Assembly (NCBI RefSeq): GCF_010119205.1
Contig: NZ_WRXM01000001.1
Span: forward strand, 682,001-746,000
DNA length: 64,000 bases
Reading direction: 5' to 3'
Source: Haloarcula limicola
GTDB lineage: Archaea > Halobacteriota > Halobacteria > Halobacteriales > Haloarculaceae
Positions 23,835-32,781 of this stretch are shown piece after piece. Numbering within the stretch: position 1 is the stretch's first letter; the number at the start of each line of letters is the position of its first letter. A program made the position numbers and the translations under genes. Under the pieces are notes generated by a model that saw only the letters and a program-made list of their open reading frames with translations, did not search any database and was not told where the DNA came from.

Positions 23835-24995
23835 TCATCCGTTCAGCGTCGTTCGCAGTTCCTCGGCGACGCGCAGCCCGAGCCCCCCCTTGTCGCCGAC
23901 GTACTCGCTCGCGTCGTCGTCGCGGACGAACAGCGCGCGCGTCTCGGCTTCGCCCATCACGCTCGCGTCGTTGGCGACGACGAACGCGAGGCCGACCCGG
24001 TCGCGGAGTTCGCGGGCGCGGGCGACCAGCGTCTCGTCGTCGCCGGCCGATTCGACCTTGAAGCCGACGATGGGAAGCTCCGGGTGGGCCTCTCGAACCG
24101 TGTCGATGAGCTTCGGCGTCGGTTCGAGCGAGAGGGTCAGGTTCTCCCGGCCGCTCTTTATCTTCTCGTCGGCTCGGGAGACGGTGTAATCGGAGATGGC
24201 GGCCGCCGAGACCAGCGCGTCGGCGTCGGACGCGAGATCGGCGACGGCGGCGGTCATCTCGGCGGCCGACTCGACCGGTTCGACGGCGGCGTAGGGCACC
24301 TCCGGGCCGTCGTGGACCAGCGTCACGTCCGCGCCGTGGACGTGACACGCCCGCGCGACGGCGCGGCCGGTTTGGCCCGAGGCGCGACTTGAGAGCGTCC
24401 GCACCGGGTCGACGGACTCCGTGGTCGCGCCGGCGGTGACGACGACGCGCTCGCCGGCGAGCGGGCGGTCTCCCGCGGCGCGCGCGACGGCCGTGACGAT
24501 GGCTTCCTCGGTCGCGATCTTCGCTTTCCCCTCCTCGATTCGCGGGTCGACGAACTCGACGCCCCAGGACTCGACGCGGTCGATGGCGTCGGCGACGCCG
24601 GGGTGGTCGTACATCGGCTCGTGCATCGCCGGCGCGACGACGACGGGGACGTCCGCCCCGAGCGCCGTCGTCGCACAGGTCGTCACCGGCGTGTCGTCGA
24701 TGGCCGCCGCGACCTTCCCGACGGTGTTGGCCGTCGCGGGCGCGAGCAGGAGCACGTCGCCCCAGCCCTCGACGCCACAGAGGTCGACGTGTTCGACGGC
24801 CCCGGTCAGCTCGGTCACGACGTCGTTCTCCGTGGCGAACTCGACAGCCCACGGGTGGACGATTCCCTGTGCGCTGTCGGTCATGACCGCCCTGACGTTC
24901 GCCCCTTCGCGGCGCAGCTCGTGGGCCAGTTCCACCGTCTTGACCGCGGCGATGGAGCCCGAGACCCCCAACACGACGTTGACTCCCTGCAACAT
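23835..24995 (-). CDS. coaBC: Phosphopantothenoylcysteine decarboxylase / phosphopantothenate-cysteine ligase
   Basis: 386 aa from the ATG at 24995; a GTG three codons upstream (25004) is possible. The N-terminal flavin decarboxylase half starts VVLGVSGSIAA and contains LLAPATANTVGK and the APAMHEPM segment with the histidine region. The C-terminal ligase half has VVVTAGATTESVDPVRTLSSRASG and the nucleotide-binding SAAISDYT. It makes 4'-phosphopantetheine in CoA synthesis. Archaeal CoaBC are bifunctional like this. Confidence 0.92.
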   Translation of the reverse strand: MLQGVNVVLGVSGSIAAVKTVELAHELRREGANVRAVMTDSAQGIVHPWAVEFATENDVVTELTGAVEHVDLCGVEGWGDVLLLAPATANTVGKVAAAIDDTPVTTCATTALGADVPVVVAPAMHEPMYDHPGVADAIDRVESWGVEFVDPRIEEGKAKIATEEAIVTAVARAAGDRPLAGERVVVTAGATTESVDPVRTLSSRASGQTGRAVARACHVHGADVTLVHDGPEVPYAAVEPVESAAEMTAAVADLASDADALVSAAAISDYTVSRADEKIKSGRENLTLSLEPTPKLIDTVREAHPELPIVGFKVESAGDDETLVARARELRDRVGLAFVVANDASVMGEAETRALFVRDDDASEYVGDKGGLGLRVAEELRTTLNG

Positions 24996-25132
24996 GGCAC
25001 TCACTTCACCGTCGCCGCCTAAAAGTCTCCCTTCACTCGACTAGCCGCGGCGAGAGCACTACTTCGGGAGTAACGGCCTGTCTTCGAGGGGCGGGGGAAG
25101 GGTTTGAGTCAAATCGTCCCGTAGAGAGGGGT

Positions 25133-25330
25133 ATGGACACGGATCGACTGACGAAGCTCGCGCTCAACTACCTCGCGCTGTTCGTACTGGTGTTTCTGGT
25201 CCTCGCGGCCGTCCGAGCGGTCGTCGGCGACGTCGGCTTCTGGATAGAGCTGGCGATCGTCGTCGTGGTCGCCCTCGCGTACCGCCCGGTCGTGACGCGA
25301 CTCGGCGTCGCTCCCAGCGGCTGGGAATGA
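25133..25330 (+). CDS. Small two-helix membrane protein, 3' end at IS boundary
   Basis: 65 aa with two hydrophobic helices (about residues 10-30 and 36-54). Its stop codon is the TGA at 25328-25330 that also begins the typical right end of the neighbouring IS element (TGACATCCTCC). The last residues, or at least the stop, may therefore come from the insertion. No function recognised. Confidence 0.55.
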   Translation: MDTDRLTKLALNYLALFVLVFLVLAAVRAVVGDVGFWIELAIVVVVALAYRPVVTRLGVAPSGWE

Positions 25331-25336
25331 CATCCT

Positions 25337-25356
25337 CCTCGCCGTAACCGGCGAGG
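25337..25356. repeat. Subterminal hairpin at IS right end
   Basis: CCTCGCCG (25337-25344) and CGGCGAGG (25349-25356) with a 4-base loop. In this IS group such structures mark the ends, and the transcript over this region is expected to form the guide (omega) RNA. Confidence 0.6.
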
Positions 25357-25379
25357 TTTCCTCGCGCTGGGGGTATCGA

Positions 25380-26660
25380 CTACCGACCCACGGAGGCAAC
25401 TTGCGGGTTCGTATGCTCCTCGTTGGGAACTGAGCATGGTGACTCTGACCAGTTATGGTCGTCCCACTTGAGGCATACAGGCCGTGCCATCGACCGTGTT
25501 ACCGTCGTCTGCCGTCTCAAGAACGATTCACTCGCCAAGAGGTCGGCATGACCTTCAAACCCACACGAACACGTCAGCGTGTCCTGATGACGAACCGTGT
25601 CCGTGGTTGACCCACAGTTCCGACACGTCTGACTTGTCCACGCCTCAGACCGAACCTCAACCGACATACCATATTCTTCAGCGGTACACGCCAGTCTGTT
25701 CACGAATGCTCTGAACGCCCAGAAATTGTGCGTCTTCTCGTTCGCTCGAACCGACCAGTGTGTTTCCAACACGTCGGTTAAGTCACCCACGTACACTGTC
25801 GAAACACCTTCTTCGTAGAGGCGTTCGATGAGGTCTCGGGCGAGTGCGTCTTGGGCGTGGTTCCGTCGCTTGGCACGTCGGTCGTACAGGAGTCGGATAC
25901 GATGACTACTGTATCGCCCCTCCTCCAACAGTGATTGAAGTTGGGCTATTTCTCGCGTCGTCTCGCGGAATCGCTCGAATAGGTCACGACCTTCGTACAG
26001 GTATTGCTGGCCGGTCGTGGTTGTGCAGGCGACGAGGTTGTTCGCACCAATATCCAGAGCGGCTTCTTGCGAAGCCAGTGGATGTGCCAGTCGAGAATGG
26101 TCTTCACTGATTGTGACTGGCTGAAAGGCCCTGAATGTCTGTGCTTGCTCGTCGTAGAACAACTCTAACCGACCCTGCTTTTCGTACTCTTTCCAATTGG
26201 GGTTGCCTCGAACTTCGAGCCGAAGGCGTTCACGGTATCCCAACCCGTACTCGTCTTTCAGATCTTTGCCAATGAGGATTTCGAGGCGGGAGTATTCGCC
26301 CCATTCGACAGAGTACGATGTAGTGCGGATGTACGTTCGGAGTTCACGTCCGTTTTCTGAGTTACCCCAAAATCCGGGTTTGCCGTTGGCTTCGTCCTTC
26401 TTCTTAAGACTGAAGAACGAGTTCCAAGCTTCACTATTTTTTCGCTCGATTTGCTGGACCGTCGAAGCACCGAGAACACCGCCGTAGCGACCGCGGTACT
26501 CGCTGATGTCCCACACGTCTCCGTCTGGGTCGGCGTAGTTTTTCCGACGTTCGTAGTTAATTTCGTTCCAGAGTGCGGCAGAAGCGTCCAACAGGCGTCG
26601 GAGCAACTCCTCGTCCTCATCGGACTGTGGAATCACGTCGAACGTGTTGGCTCGCTTCAT
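25380..26660 (-). CDS. tnpB: TnpB / OrfB RNA-guided nuclease-like protein, altered RuvC-II
   Basis: 426 aa, full length. RuvC-I aspartate is in ALDIGANN (about residue 199). The segment aligned with RuvC-II (usually IVxEDL) reads VYVGDLTDV, so the Glu is Gly. RuvC-III aspartate is in GHADLLAS after the CxxC...CxC zinc ribbon (CRNCG ... LTCSCGFEG). The N-terminal region with KRANTFDV and the long basic middle are typical of OrfB. If the glycine is at the catalytic place, DNA cleavage would be lost; I recall similar haloarchaeal proteins with GDL, so it may be lineage-typical. Confidence 0.85.
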   Translation of the reverse strand: MKRANTFDVIPQSDEDEELLRRLLDASAALWNEINYERRKNYADPDGDVWDISEYRGRYGGVLGASTVQQIERKNSEAWNSFFSLKKKDEANGKPGFWGNSENGRELRTYIRTTSYSVEWGEYSRLEILIGKDLKDEYGLGYRERLRLEVRGNPNWKEYEKQGRLELFYDEQAQTFRAFQPVTISEDHSRLAHPLASQEAALDIGANNLVACTTTTGQQYLYEGRDLFERFRETTREIAQLQSLLEEGRYSSHRIRLLYDRRAKRRNHAQDALARDLIERLYEEGVSTVYVGDLTDVLETHWSVRANEKTHNFWAFRAFVNRLACTAEEYGMSVEVRSEAWTSQTCRNCGSTTDTVRHQDTLTCSCGFEGHADLLASESFLRRQTTVTRSMARPVCLKWDDHNWSESPCSVPNEEHTNPQVASVGR

Positions 26661-26701
26661 CGACTACTGGTTGCATCCGAACACACATAAATGTGGGTTC
26701 T

Positions 26702-26851
26702 ATGTGGTACTATATGGTCGAGGTCCGCATCGAGTTTGACGACGAGGAACAGTATGTGCGGCTGAAGGAACTGAAGAAGCGCCGTGGGTTGACGTGGAAG
26801 GGGTTGCTCCTCGAAGGAGAGAAAAAAGTCAGAGAGGATATCCCGGAGTGA
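26702..26851 (+). CDS. 49-aa IS-borne protein, possibly ribbon-helix-helix
   Basis: Starts at ATG 26702 or 26714. The sequence VRIEFDDEEQYVRLKELKKRRGLTW then KGLLLEGEKKVRED suggests a short strand and two helices, as in CopG-like proteins. It is divergent from tnpB with only 41 bases between, and inside the IS ends. A repressor-like or accessory role is inference. It has no stop-codon damage. Confidence 0.6.
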   Translation: MWYYMVEVRIEFDDEEQYVRLKELKKRRGLTWKGLLLEGEKKVREDIPE

Positions 26852-26890
26852 GCGTCGAACGTGGTCTGTGGCGTGGGGTGTCGGATTCAC

Positions 26891-26925
26891 GCCCGCCCTA
26901 AAGGACAGGGACTCTTTCTTTGAGT
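26891..26925. repeat. Palindromic IS left end
   Basis: CCCT/AGGG (26896-26910) and ACTC/GAGT (26911-26925) form nested inverted repeats at the probable left end. Similar GCCCGCCCTAAAGG sequences mark other haloarchaeal IS1341-type ends, as far as I recall. Confidence 0.55.
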
Positions 26926-26963
26926 CAGGTAGGCGACATTCGACAGCGCCGACGAGAACCGGC

Positions 26964-28469
26964 TCACTCGGCGACCGACCGCTTCTCGCGCACGGTCAGT
27001 GCGAGACCGAACGCTACCAGCGCCACGAGGACGAGCCCGAGTGCGACCGCGGAGCGCCACGCGGCCTCGGGCGACGCCGGCGGTGCGAGCGCGGGGACGA
27101 GGAGATACCGCGCGGCGAGCGCGACGACGACGGCGGTAGCGAGGACGGCGGCGCTGCCGGTGACGTGGACGTACTGACTGTCGGTCGACTCGGCGGCCCG
27201 ACCCAGTTGCGCGCCGAGCCCGCTCGCGTGGACGCCCGTGTCCCAGACCAGCAGCGCCCCGGCGACGCCGACGACGACCAGCGGCGTCCACAGGCCGAGT
27301 TCCGCCGCGCCGAGCGTCGACAGGAACAGGAGCGCGCTCCCGACCGTGAACCCGACGCTCGTCGGTGCGACGAAGCCGGTGTCGGGAAGCAACGCGACGG
27401 CCTGCAACGCGATCCCGGTCACGAGCAGGAGCGAGACGACCGCGCCGAGGACGACCGCCGCCGGGCCGACGACGGTCGTGACGCCGCCGTCCGGCCCAGG
27501 GAGAAGCGGACGGCCAAGGACGGACAGCGCGGCCGTTCCGACGAGCGCCAGCGCGACCGTGAGGAGACCTCCCGCCTGCAGCGACAGCGTTCGCGCCGGG
27601 TCGTCGCCCAGCCAGTCGGCGACCCAGTGACGGAGACCGTCGGCGGCGACGACGCCGACCAGCGCGACGGCGACCAGGCCGACAGCCACGTGGAGAACAC
27701 CCGAGAGCGCGAACTCCAGTACCGGTCCGACCAGGGGGACGCCGTCGAGGAACAGCGCGAACAGCGCCCGTCCGAAGGGCGTCAGCGCGACGAACAGTTC
27801 GACGCCGAGGACCGCCCAGACGGTCTTGGGCACGTCGGTCGCCGCGACGCCGGCGTCGGCCAGCCCATCGAGCGGTCCCTCGCTGTCGGGTCGGTCGGGG
27901 AGCCACCCGTCCACGATCGGTACCGTTCGGTCGAGCAGCGCGAGGACGCCGAGCACCGCGAGCTGGAGCGTGACGAAGGCGACGAGCGACGACGAGACGG
28001 CGAGCGCGAGAACGGCCGCGGCGACCGCCGTCAGCGGGTCGAACTCGACGAGGAGGTTCAGGAGGACCGCGAGGACGATACCGACGAGGAGCGCGTTGCC
28101 GCTCTCGCGCAGCGCCGTCCCCAGCGAGTCGCTCCGGGCCAGCCCGGTCGTCGCGTCGGTGACGACGAGCGTGACGGCGAGTCCGAGACCGAGGGTGACG
28201 AACAGCGCGGGCGTGCTCGCACCGAGTGTTAGCGTCGCGCCGAGACACAGCGTCCCGACGAGGAGCGCGACGCTCCCGCCGGCGACGCGCGCGTTCGAGC
28301 CTCCGTCGAGCGCCCAGATGCCACCGGCGAGCGAGAGTGCGCCACCGACGCTCACCAGAACCGTGAGCGGGTCGCCGACGCCGAGACCGACCAGCAGCGC
28401 CACCGCGACGGCCAGCGTGCCCGAGAGCGCCGCCGTCGAGCGGACGGGCCGCCCGTCGAGTCCGCTCAC
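26964..28469 (-). CDS. Polytopic membrane protein of the DUF58 cluster (DUF7519-like)
   Basis: 501 aa from a GTG at 28469 that overlaps the DUF58 stop by four bases (GTGA), as elsewhere in this operon; a GTG at 28478 is also open. About 14-16 hydrophobic helices, Ala/Val/Leu-rich, short loops, and no motif of a known transporter. It matches by context the DUF7519 proteins that follow DUF58 genes in haloarchaea. It is the last gene of the four-gene operon, and the IS lies right behind it. Confidence 0.7.
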   Translation of the reverse strand: MSGLDGRPVRSTAALSGTLAVAVALLVGLGVGDPLTVLVSVGGALSLAGGIWALDGGSNARVAGGSVALLVGTLCLGATLTLGASTPALFVTLGLGLAVTLVVTDATTGLARSDSLGTALRESGNALLVGIVLAVLLNLLVEFDPLTAVAAAVLALAVSSSLVAFVTLQLAVLGVLALLDRTVPIVDGWLPDRPDSEGPLDGLADAGVAATDVPKTVWAVLGVELFVALTPFGRALFALFLDGVPLVGPVLEFALSGVLHVAVGLVAVALVGVVAADGLRHWVADWLGDDPARTLSLQAGGLLTVALALVGTAALSVLGRPLLPGPDGGVTTVVGPAAVVLGAVVSLLLVTGIALQAVALLPDTGFVAPTSVGFTVGSALLFLSTLGAAELGLWTPLVVVGVAGALLVWDTGVHASGLGAQLGRAAESTDSQYVHVTGSAAVLATAVVVALAARYLLVPALAPPASPEAAWRSAVALGLVLVALVAFGLALTVREKRSVAE

Positions 28470-29821
28470 GCCGACCACCCCGACTCGGCCCGCAGGAGCG
28501 CCGTCGCGAGCGGGTCCGTCGGCGTCCAGTCCACGACGCGGACGCTCGGGCGCAACCCGTCGAGCCGCTCGGCCCGGTCGAACCCGGCGAGAGTCCCGCC
28601 GGGCGTCTCGTCCGTGGTCACGTCGGGACTCAGCACCGTCACCGAGTGGCCGTGAGCGGCGAGGCGCTTCGCGGCGTCGGCCGCCCGGTCGTCGAGCAGC
28701 GGCGTACAGAAGACGACCTGCGCCCCGTCGGGAAGCGTCCGGTCGAGCGTCCCGACGACGTCGCCGCCGTCGGGCGCAGCTCCGCCGCCCTCTCTGCCGG
28801 GTTCGTGACGCTCGCTTTCGTACTGTTCGAGGCGGGAGACGGACTGGAACAGCTGGCCGCCCTCGACGCCCGTCAGGAATTCGCCGTCCTCGCCGTCGCT
28901 CGAATCGCCGTCGTTGCCACCGCCGAAGAACTCGCGGAGCCGGCGTCGCTGCGCGCGGTCGGCGGCCGGGCGGAGGTACGCGCCGTCGTCGAAGGTCGCC
29001 GCGCCCACGCGGTTGTCCTCGGCCAGCAGCGTCGCCCCGATCCGCTCGGCGGCGTAGACGGCGAACTGGACGGCGCTCGGCGCGCGGGGTCGCGGCGACA
29101 CGGGGTTTCGCGTATCGACCAGCAAGACGACGCTCGCGGCCGCGGTCTCCCGGAACTCGACGGTCGCCAGTTCGCTCGTCCGGGCGAACCGGTTCCAGTC
29201 GATGCGCGCCATCGGGTCGGTCGACTGGTACTCGCGGACGGCGTAGAACGAGACCCCGTCGCCGCCCGCCCGCGTCGGGACGCGCCCCGCCCGCGGGAGC
29301 GTCTGCGCCGACAGGGGGAGCGACTCGACGTCGGCGCTACACTCGACAGTCGTCTCGACGCGCACCCGCTGGCGGCACTCGCCGGTGCCGGTGAGGTCGC
29401 GACAGACCACCGTCGTCTCGCCGAACGGGTGGTCGCCGCGGCGCGCCTCGACGGCGTACGTGAACGAGGCGCTGTCGTCGGCGTCGAGGGCCGTCCCGAA
29501 CCGGGGCGACCCCGCGACGACGCGGAGGCGCTCGGGGACGCCGTCGACGACGCGTACGTCCGGGAGATAGCCGAGGCCGTCGTTGCTGACGGTCACCGTC
29601 ACCGCGACCGCCTCGCCGGGGAGCGGCGCGGCCGGTTCGAGGGTTCGTTCGACGGTCAGGACCGGTTCGGGGTCCCGCGTCGCCGCCTCGTAGGCCGCGT
29701 AGACGAGCCCGACCGTCGAGGCGACGAAGATAGCTGCGTTGCCGGTGGCGACGCCCGCCGCGCCCGCGACGAGCGCCGCCGAGAGCCCGATCGAGCGGCG
29801 AGCGCGCCGTCGGTCAGTCAT
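28466..29821 (-). CDS. DUF58 domain protein
   Basis: 451 aa. Two helices at the N-terminus (residues 10-40), then a beta-rich domain (PLPGEAVAVTVTVSNDG), then the DUF58 signature YAVREYQSTDPMARIDWNRFART, followed by a von Willebrand A-like domain starting VVLLVDTRNP. The usual DxSxS MIDAS is reduced to DTRNP here. DUF58 proteins work with MoxR AAA ATPases in assembly or chaperone functions. ATGA overlap with the preceding gene. Confidence 0.87.
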   Translation of the reverse strand: MTDRRRARRSIGLSAALVAGAAGVATGNAAIFVASTVGLVYAAYEAATRDPEPVLTVERTLEPAAPLPGEAVAVTVTVSNDGLGYLPDVRVVDGVPERLRVVAGSPRFGTALDADDSASFTYAVEARRGDHPFGETTVVCRDLTGTGECRQRVRVETTVECSADVESLPLSAQTLPRAGRVPTRAGGDGVSFYAVREYQSTDPMARIDWNRFARTSELATVEFRETAAASVVLLVDTRNPVSPRPRAPSAVQFAVYAAERIGATLLAEDNRVGAATFDDGAYLRPAADRAQRRRLREFFGGGNDGDSSDGEDGEFLTGVEGGQLFQSVSRLEQYESERHEPGREGGGAAPDGGDVVGTLDRTLPDGAQVVFCTPLLDDRAADAAKRLAAHGHSVTVLSPDVTTDETPGGTLAGFDRAERLDGLRPSVRVVDWTPTDPLATALLRAESGWSA

Positions 29822-30594
29822 CGGGAATCACCGCCGCGGAGCCGGCGGATCTCGGCGAGCGTCGCGGCCACCTCCCGGTCGAACCCCTCGCCGCTGGCCC
29901 AGTCGCGCAACTGGACGGCGAGCGGCGGGTCGCCGGCCCGCTCGCCGACCAGGGAGGCCGCGCGCGCGTCGTCGGTCCACGTCCCGTCCTCGATCGCGGT
30001 CTCCGCCGCCTCGCGGTCGCGGTCGGTGTACCTGACGAGCGCCCGGCGCACCGCCTCTCGGAGGCGATGCCGAACTTCGACCGCGTAACTCGCTTCGATG
30101 CCGTTGTAGGGATCGACGCGGCCGTCGATGCGCTGCAAGAGGGCGTCGACGTCGTCGCCGACGACAGAGTGAGATTCGCCGTGGATCGTCTCTGGGTTCG
30201 CGCTCGGGAGTTCGACCGGCGTCTCGGGCGTCGATTCCCCGTCCTCCTCGCGGCCGAGGACGCCGTAGAGCCCGACGAGCGCGACCGCGACCCCGGCGTA
30301 CGGTGCGGCGGCCCGGAGCGCGGCCGTTGCGGTCGAATCCGCGGGCGCGGGGAGGAGACCGGGAATCGCGACGACGAGGACGGCCGCCGCGAGGGCCGCG
30401 AGTCCGGCGAGTGTGAGCACCCGCCAGAGCGGGCCGGCCTCCTCGCGCTCGACCGTCGCGTCGACGGTCGCCCCGTCGGAGAGCGTCCCGCGAGTCGCCC
30501 GCTCGGTCGACGTCGTCTTCTCGCTGGCGGGAGGGTCGGCCGACCCGACCTCGTCTGCCGTCGACTCTTCGCTCACCGTCTCGGTCTGGCTCAC
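29818..30594 (-). CDS. Small membrane protein of the DUF58 cluster (DUF7269-like)
   Basis: 258 aa from a GTG at 30594 with a GTGA overlap to DUF4129. An acidic, Thr/Ser-rich N-terminal tail (about 50 residues) precedes two helices (about 62-82 and 90-112). A soluble C-terminal region follows, with HRLREAVRRALVRY and a stretch on DREAAETAIEDGTWTDD. Position and pattern fit the haloarchaeal DUF7269 family. Function unknown. Confidence 0.7.
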   Translation of the reverse strand: MSQTETVSEESTADEVGSADPPASEKTTSTERATRGTLSDGATVDATVEREEAGPLWRVLTLAGLAALAAAVLVVAIPGLLPAPADSTATAALRAAAPYAGVAVALVGLYGVLGREEDGESTPETPVELPSANPETIHGESHSVVGDDVDALLQRIDGRVDPYNGIEASYAVEVRHRLREAVRRALVRYTDRDREAAETAIEDGTWTDDARAASLVGERAGDPPLAVQLRDWASGEGFDREVAATLAEIRRLRGGDSR

Positions 30595-31610
30595 CGCTCG
30601 TCACCCCCCTCGAAGATGCTCGAAAGCGCGTCTCGCGCTGCCTCCGTCCGAGTGGTCGAAGCCGATCGGCCGCCGTACTGGACGGCCCGGAACAGGTCGG
30701 TCAACCGCTGCACCGGACCTTCCGGAAGCCCGATGTCGACGGCTTTCCGGGCGTACTCGCCGGGCGTCGTCGCCGCGGGGTTCGCGACCGGGATCACCGC
30801 GGTCAGTCGCTGCCACGCCTCCTGTATCGTCGGCGGACTGGGTTCGTCCGGCGTCTCGGCGTCGGCGCTCGTCTCGGTCGTCGCCCGCAGGTCCTCGCTC
30901 GTGGGGTCGTCGCGTTCGAGGAACGCCGGTCGGTCGATGCCGCCGCGGAGCGAGGCCAGCAGCCCGCCGCCGGTCAGCCCCGAGAGGGCGCGTCCCGGCG
31001 AGACCGCCAGCGTCCCGAGCACCCCTGGGAGCGTGACGAGGGTGCGGCCGGTCATCCGACTCAGCGGACCCAGTCCCGCGGCGAGACCGCCGCCGACGCC
31101 GCGAACGACGCGACCGACGCCCGCGGCGACGCTCGAAAGCGCGGCCGCACCGCCGAGCAACGCCGTCGTCGTCAGCTGCGGAATCCGCTGGAGCGCGCCC
31201 GTGACGGGGAGCCACCGCGGAATCGGGAGCCACGAGAACCCGAGTCCAGGGAGACCGAACCCCCCGCCGTCGAAGCCGTCGCCGCCGCGGACGACGAGGA
31301 GACCGACGTAGCCGAGCGCCAGAACTGTGAGCAAGCCGAGCAGCTGCGGGAGGAACGAGAGGGAGGGGGCGCCGCTCCCGCCGCCGGTGTCGGCCGCTGG
31401 CGTGGCTGTCGGTTCGGCGGTCGGAACCGGCGTCGCCGTCGGTTCGGCGACCGGAGTGGAGGGGGTGGGCGCGGGGGCCGATGGCCCGTCGGCGACGGGA
31501 CCGCTCTGCTGGAGTCCCACGTCCAGCGCAGCGGGGAACAGCGCCGTCGCGTAGACGACGGCGCCGGCACAGAGGAGGGCCAGGGCGGCGCGCGTGAGAC
31601 TGGAAGGCAC
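30591..31610 (-). CDS. DUF4129 domain membrane protein
   Basis: 339 aa from a GTG at 31610. A signal-like helix (residues 5-27) leads to a Pro/Thr-rich outer linker with repeated PTAEPTATPVP-type sequence. A helix follows near residue 90, then more hydrophobic parts. The C-terminal DUF4129 core (IQEAWQRLTAVI, TPGEYARKAVDIGLPEGPVQRLTDLFRAVQYGG) is the part often fused to transglutaminase domains and usually linked with MoxR/DUF58. First gene of the operon. Confidence 0.82.
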   Translation of the reverse strand: MPSSLTRAALALLCAGAVVYATALFPAALDVGLQQSGPVADGPSAPAPTPSTPVAEPTATPVPTAEPTATPAADTGGGSGAPSLSFLPQLLGLLTVLALGYVGLLVVRGGDGFDGGGFGLPGLGFSWLPIPRWLPVTGALQRIPQLTTTALLGGAAALSSVAAGVGRVVRGVGGGLAAGLGPLSRMTGRTLVTLPGVLGTLAVSPGRALSGLTGGGLLASLRGGIDRPAFLERDDPTSEDLRATTETSADAETPDEPSPPTIQEAWQRLTAVIPVANPAATTPGEYARKAVDIGLPEGPVQRLTDLFRAVQYGGRSASTTRTEAARDALSSIFEGGDER

Positions 31611-31717
31611 TATTCATGACTTCTGTCCAACCAGTCTAAAGTATTGTCCTTGTTCGAAGGAGTTTTCGAGCGACCAGAAGTATTTTGGCGCGTTGACAGC
31701 TATCTCCAGACACGCGT

Positions 31718-32761
31718 ATGGGGACCCTCAACCGCCGCATCCTGACGACCCTCCTGCTCCTCCTGGCGATCGACGTCGCCGTCGTCGCCACCGTCGCGTC
31801 CCTCCTGACGCCGTGGCTCACGCCGCTTCGAGACGCCGTCGACGCGGTGCTTCCCGGCGGGCCCGGCCCCGCGTGGTGGCTCGCGGTCGTGGCTCCGGCG
31901 CTCGCCGCCTTCGTCTGGGCGCAGTTACGGTACACGCGCGCACAGACGCTCGCGGCGGCCGACGCCCGCGAGGTGAACCGAGCCGAGTATCCGGACCTCT
32001 TCGAGCGGGTTCAGCGCCTCTGTCAGCAAGCGGATATGTCGATGCCGACGGTCGCTGTCGCCGACAGCGACGTTCCGAACAGTTTCGCCGTCGGTACCGT
32101 CGGAAGCGCCACCGTCGTCGTCAGCGAGGGCCTGCTCGCCGCGCTCTCGGGCGACGAACTCGACGCCGTGTTGGCCCACGAGCTGATGCACGTCAAGAAC
32201 CGCGACGCCGCCGTGATGACGCTTGCCAGCTTCCTCCCGGCGCTGACCAACGGCGAGTACGGTCCCATCGACGACGCGCTTCCGGGCTCTCGCGGGAGTC
32301 GACTCGTCTTCGGCGCGCTGGCGTTCGTCGGAGCCTATCTCCTCAGCGCCCGATTCGTCGAGGCCCCGTTCGGATCGCTCGCCTTCACGCTCTCCGTCGC
32401 CTTCCTGTTCGGTCTCACAGTCGTCCTCGGCGGCGTCCTGCTGGGCGTGTTCACCGCGCCGGTCGTGGTGCTGGGCCGGTCGCTCTCCCGCGAACGGGAG
32501 TTCGCCGCCGATCGGAGCGCCGCGAAACTCACGGGGAACCCGTCGGCGCTCGTCGCCGCGCTGGAGACCCTCGACGGCGACGCGACGCCGACCCCGGAGA
32601 CCGATAAGCGCCGGGCCTACGACGGCGTCCGCGGGCTCTGTTTTCTCCCCTACGGGTTCGAGGACGACCCGGCGACCGACGAGTTCCGCGTCGAGACCCG
32701 CTCGCACCCGCCGACCGAGGCGCGCATCGAGCGGCTCGGGGACGTGCTCCGAGAACTGTGA
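31718..32761 (+). CDS. htpX: M48 family metalloprotease (HtpX-like)
   Basis: 347 aa from the ATG at 31718. Two N-terminal helices, then the zinc motif LAHELMHVKNRD (HExxH near residue 154), a pair of helices, and the third ligand in EREFAADRSAAKL. HtpX proteases clear damaged membrane proteins from the cytoplasmic face. Divergent from the DUF58 cluster. Confidence 0.9.
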   Translation: MGTLNRRILTTLLLLLAIDVAVVATVASLLTPWLTPLRDAVDAVLPGGPGPAWWLAVVAPALAAFVWAQLRYTRAQTLAAADAREVNRAEYPDLFERVQRLCQQADMSMPTVAVADSDVPNSFAVGTVGSATVVVSEGLLAALSGDELDAVLAHELMHVKNRDAAVMTLASFLPALTNGEYGPIDDALPGSRGSRLVFGALAFVGAYLLSARFVEAPFGSLAFTLSVAFLFGLTVVLGGVLLGVFTAPVVVLGRSLSREREFAADRSAAKLTGNPSALVAALETLDGDATPTPETDKRRAYDGVRGLCFLPYGFEDDPATDEFRVETRSHPPTEARIERLGDVLREL

Positions 32762-32781
32762 GCGCCCGTTCGGCTCGCCGC

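Larger units (their letters stand above)
25328..26926 (-). mobile_element. IS200/IS605-group (IS1341-like) element with tnpB and a small ORF
   Basis: The right end downstream of tnpB has the TGACATCCTCC start and an 8-bp hairpin CCTCGCCG/CGGCGAGG (25337-25356). The left end at 26891-26925 has the palindromic GCCCGCCCTAAAGGACAGGG type sequence, followed by an ACTC/GAGT repeat. There is no TnpA. Subterminal hairpins and no long inverted repeats fit the IS200/IS605 group. The element lies between coaBC and the DUF7519 gene. Base composition is visibly less GC-rich than its surroundings. Exact ends are estimates. Confidence 0.75.

Noticed and set aside
26868-28232. 454-codon plus-strand frame rich in R, D and E
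   Set aside because: Antisense shadow of the DUF7519-like membrane gene; starts inside the IS end.
28646-30088. 480-codon plus-strand frame
   Set aside because: Antisense to the DUF58 gene, whose DWNRFART signature is clear.
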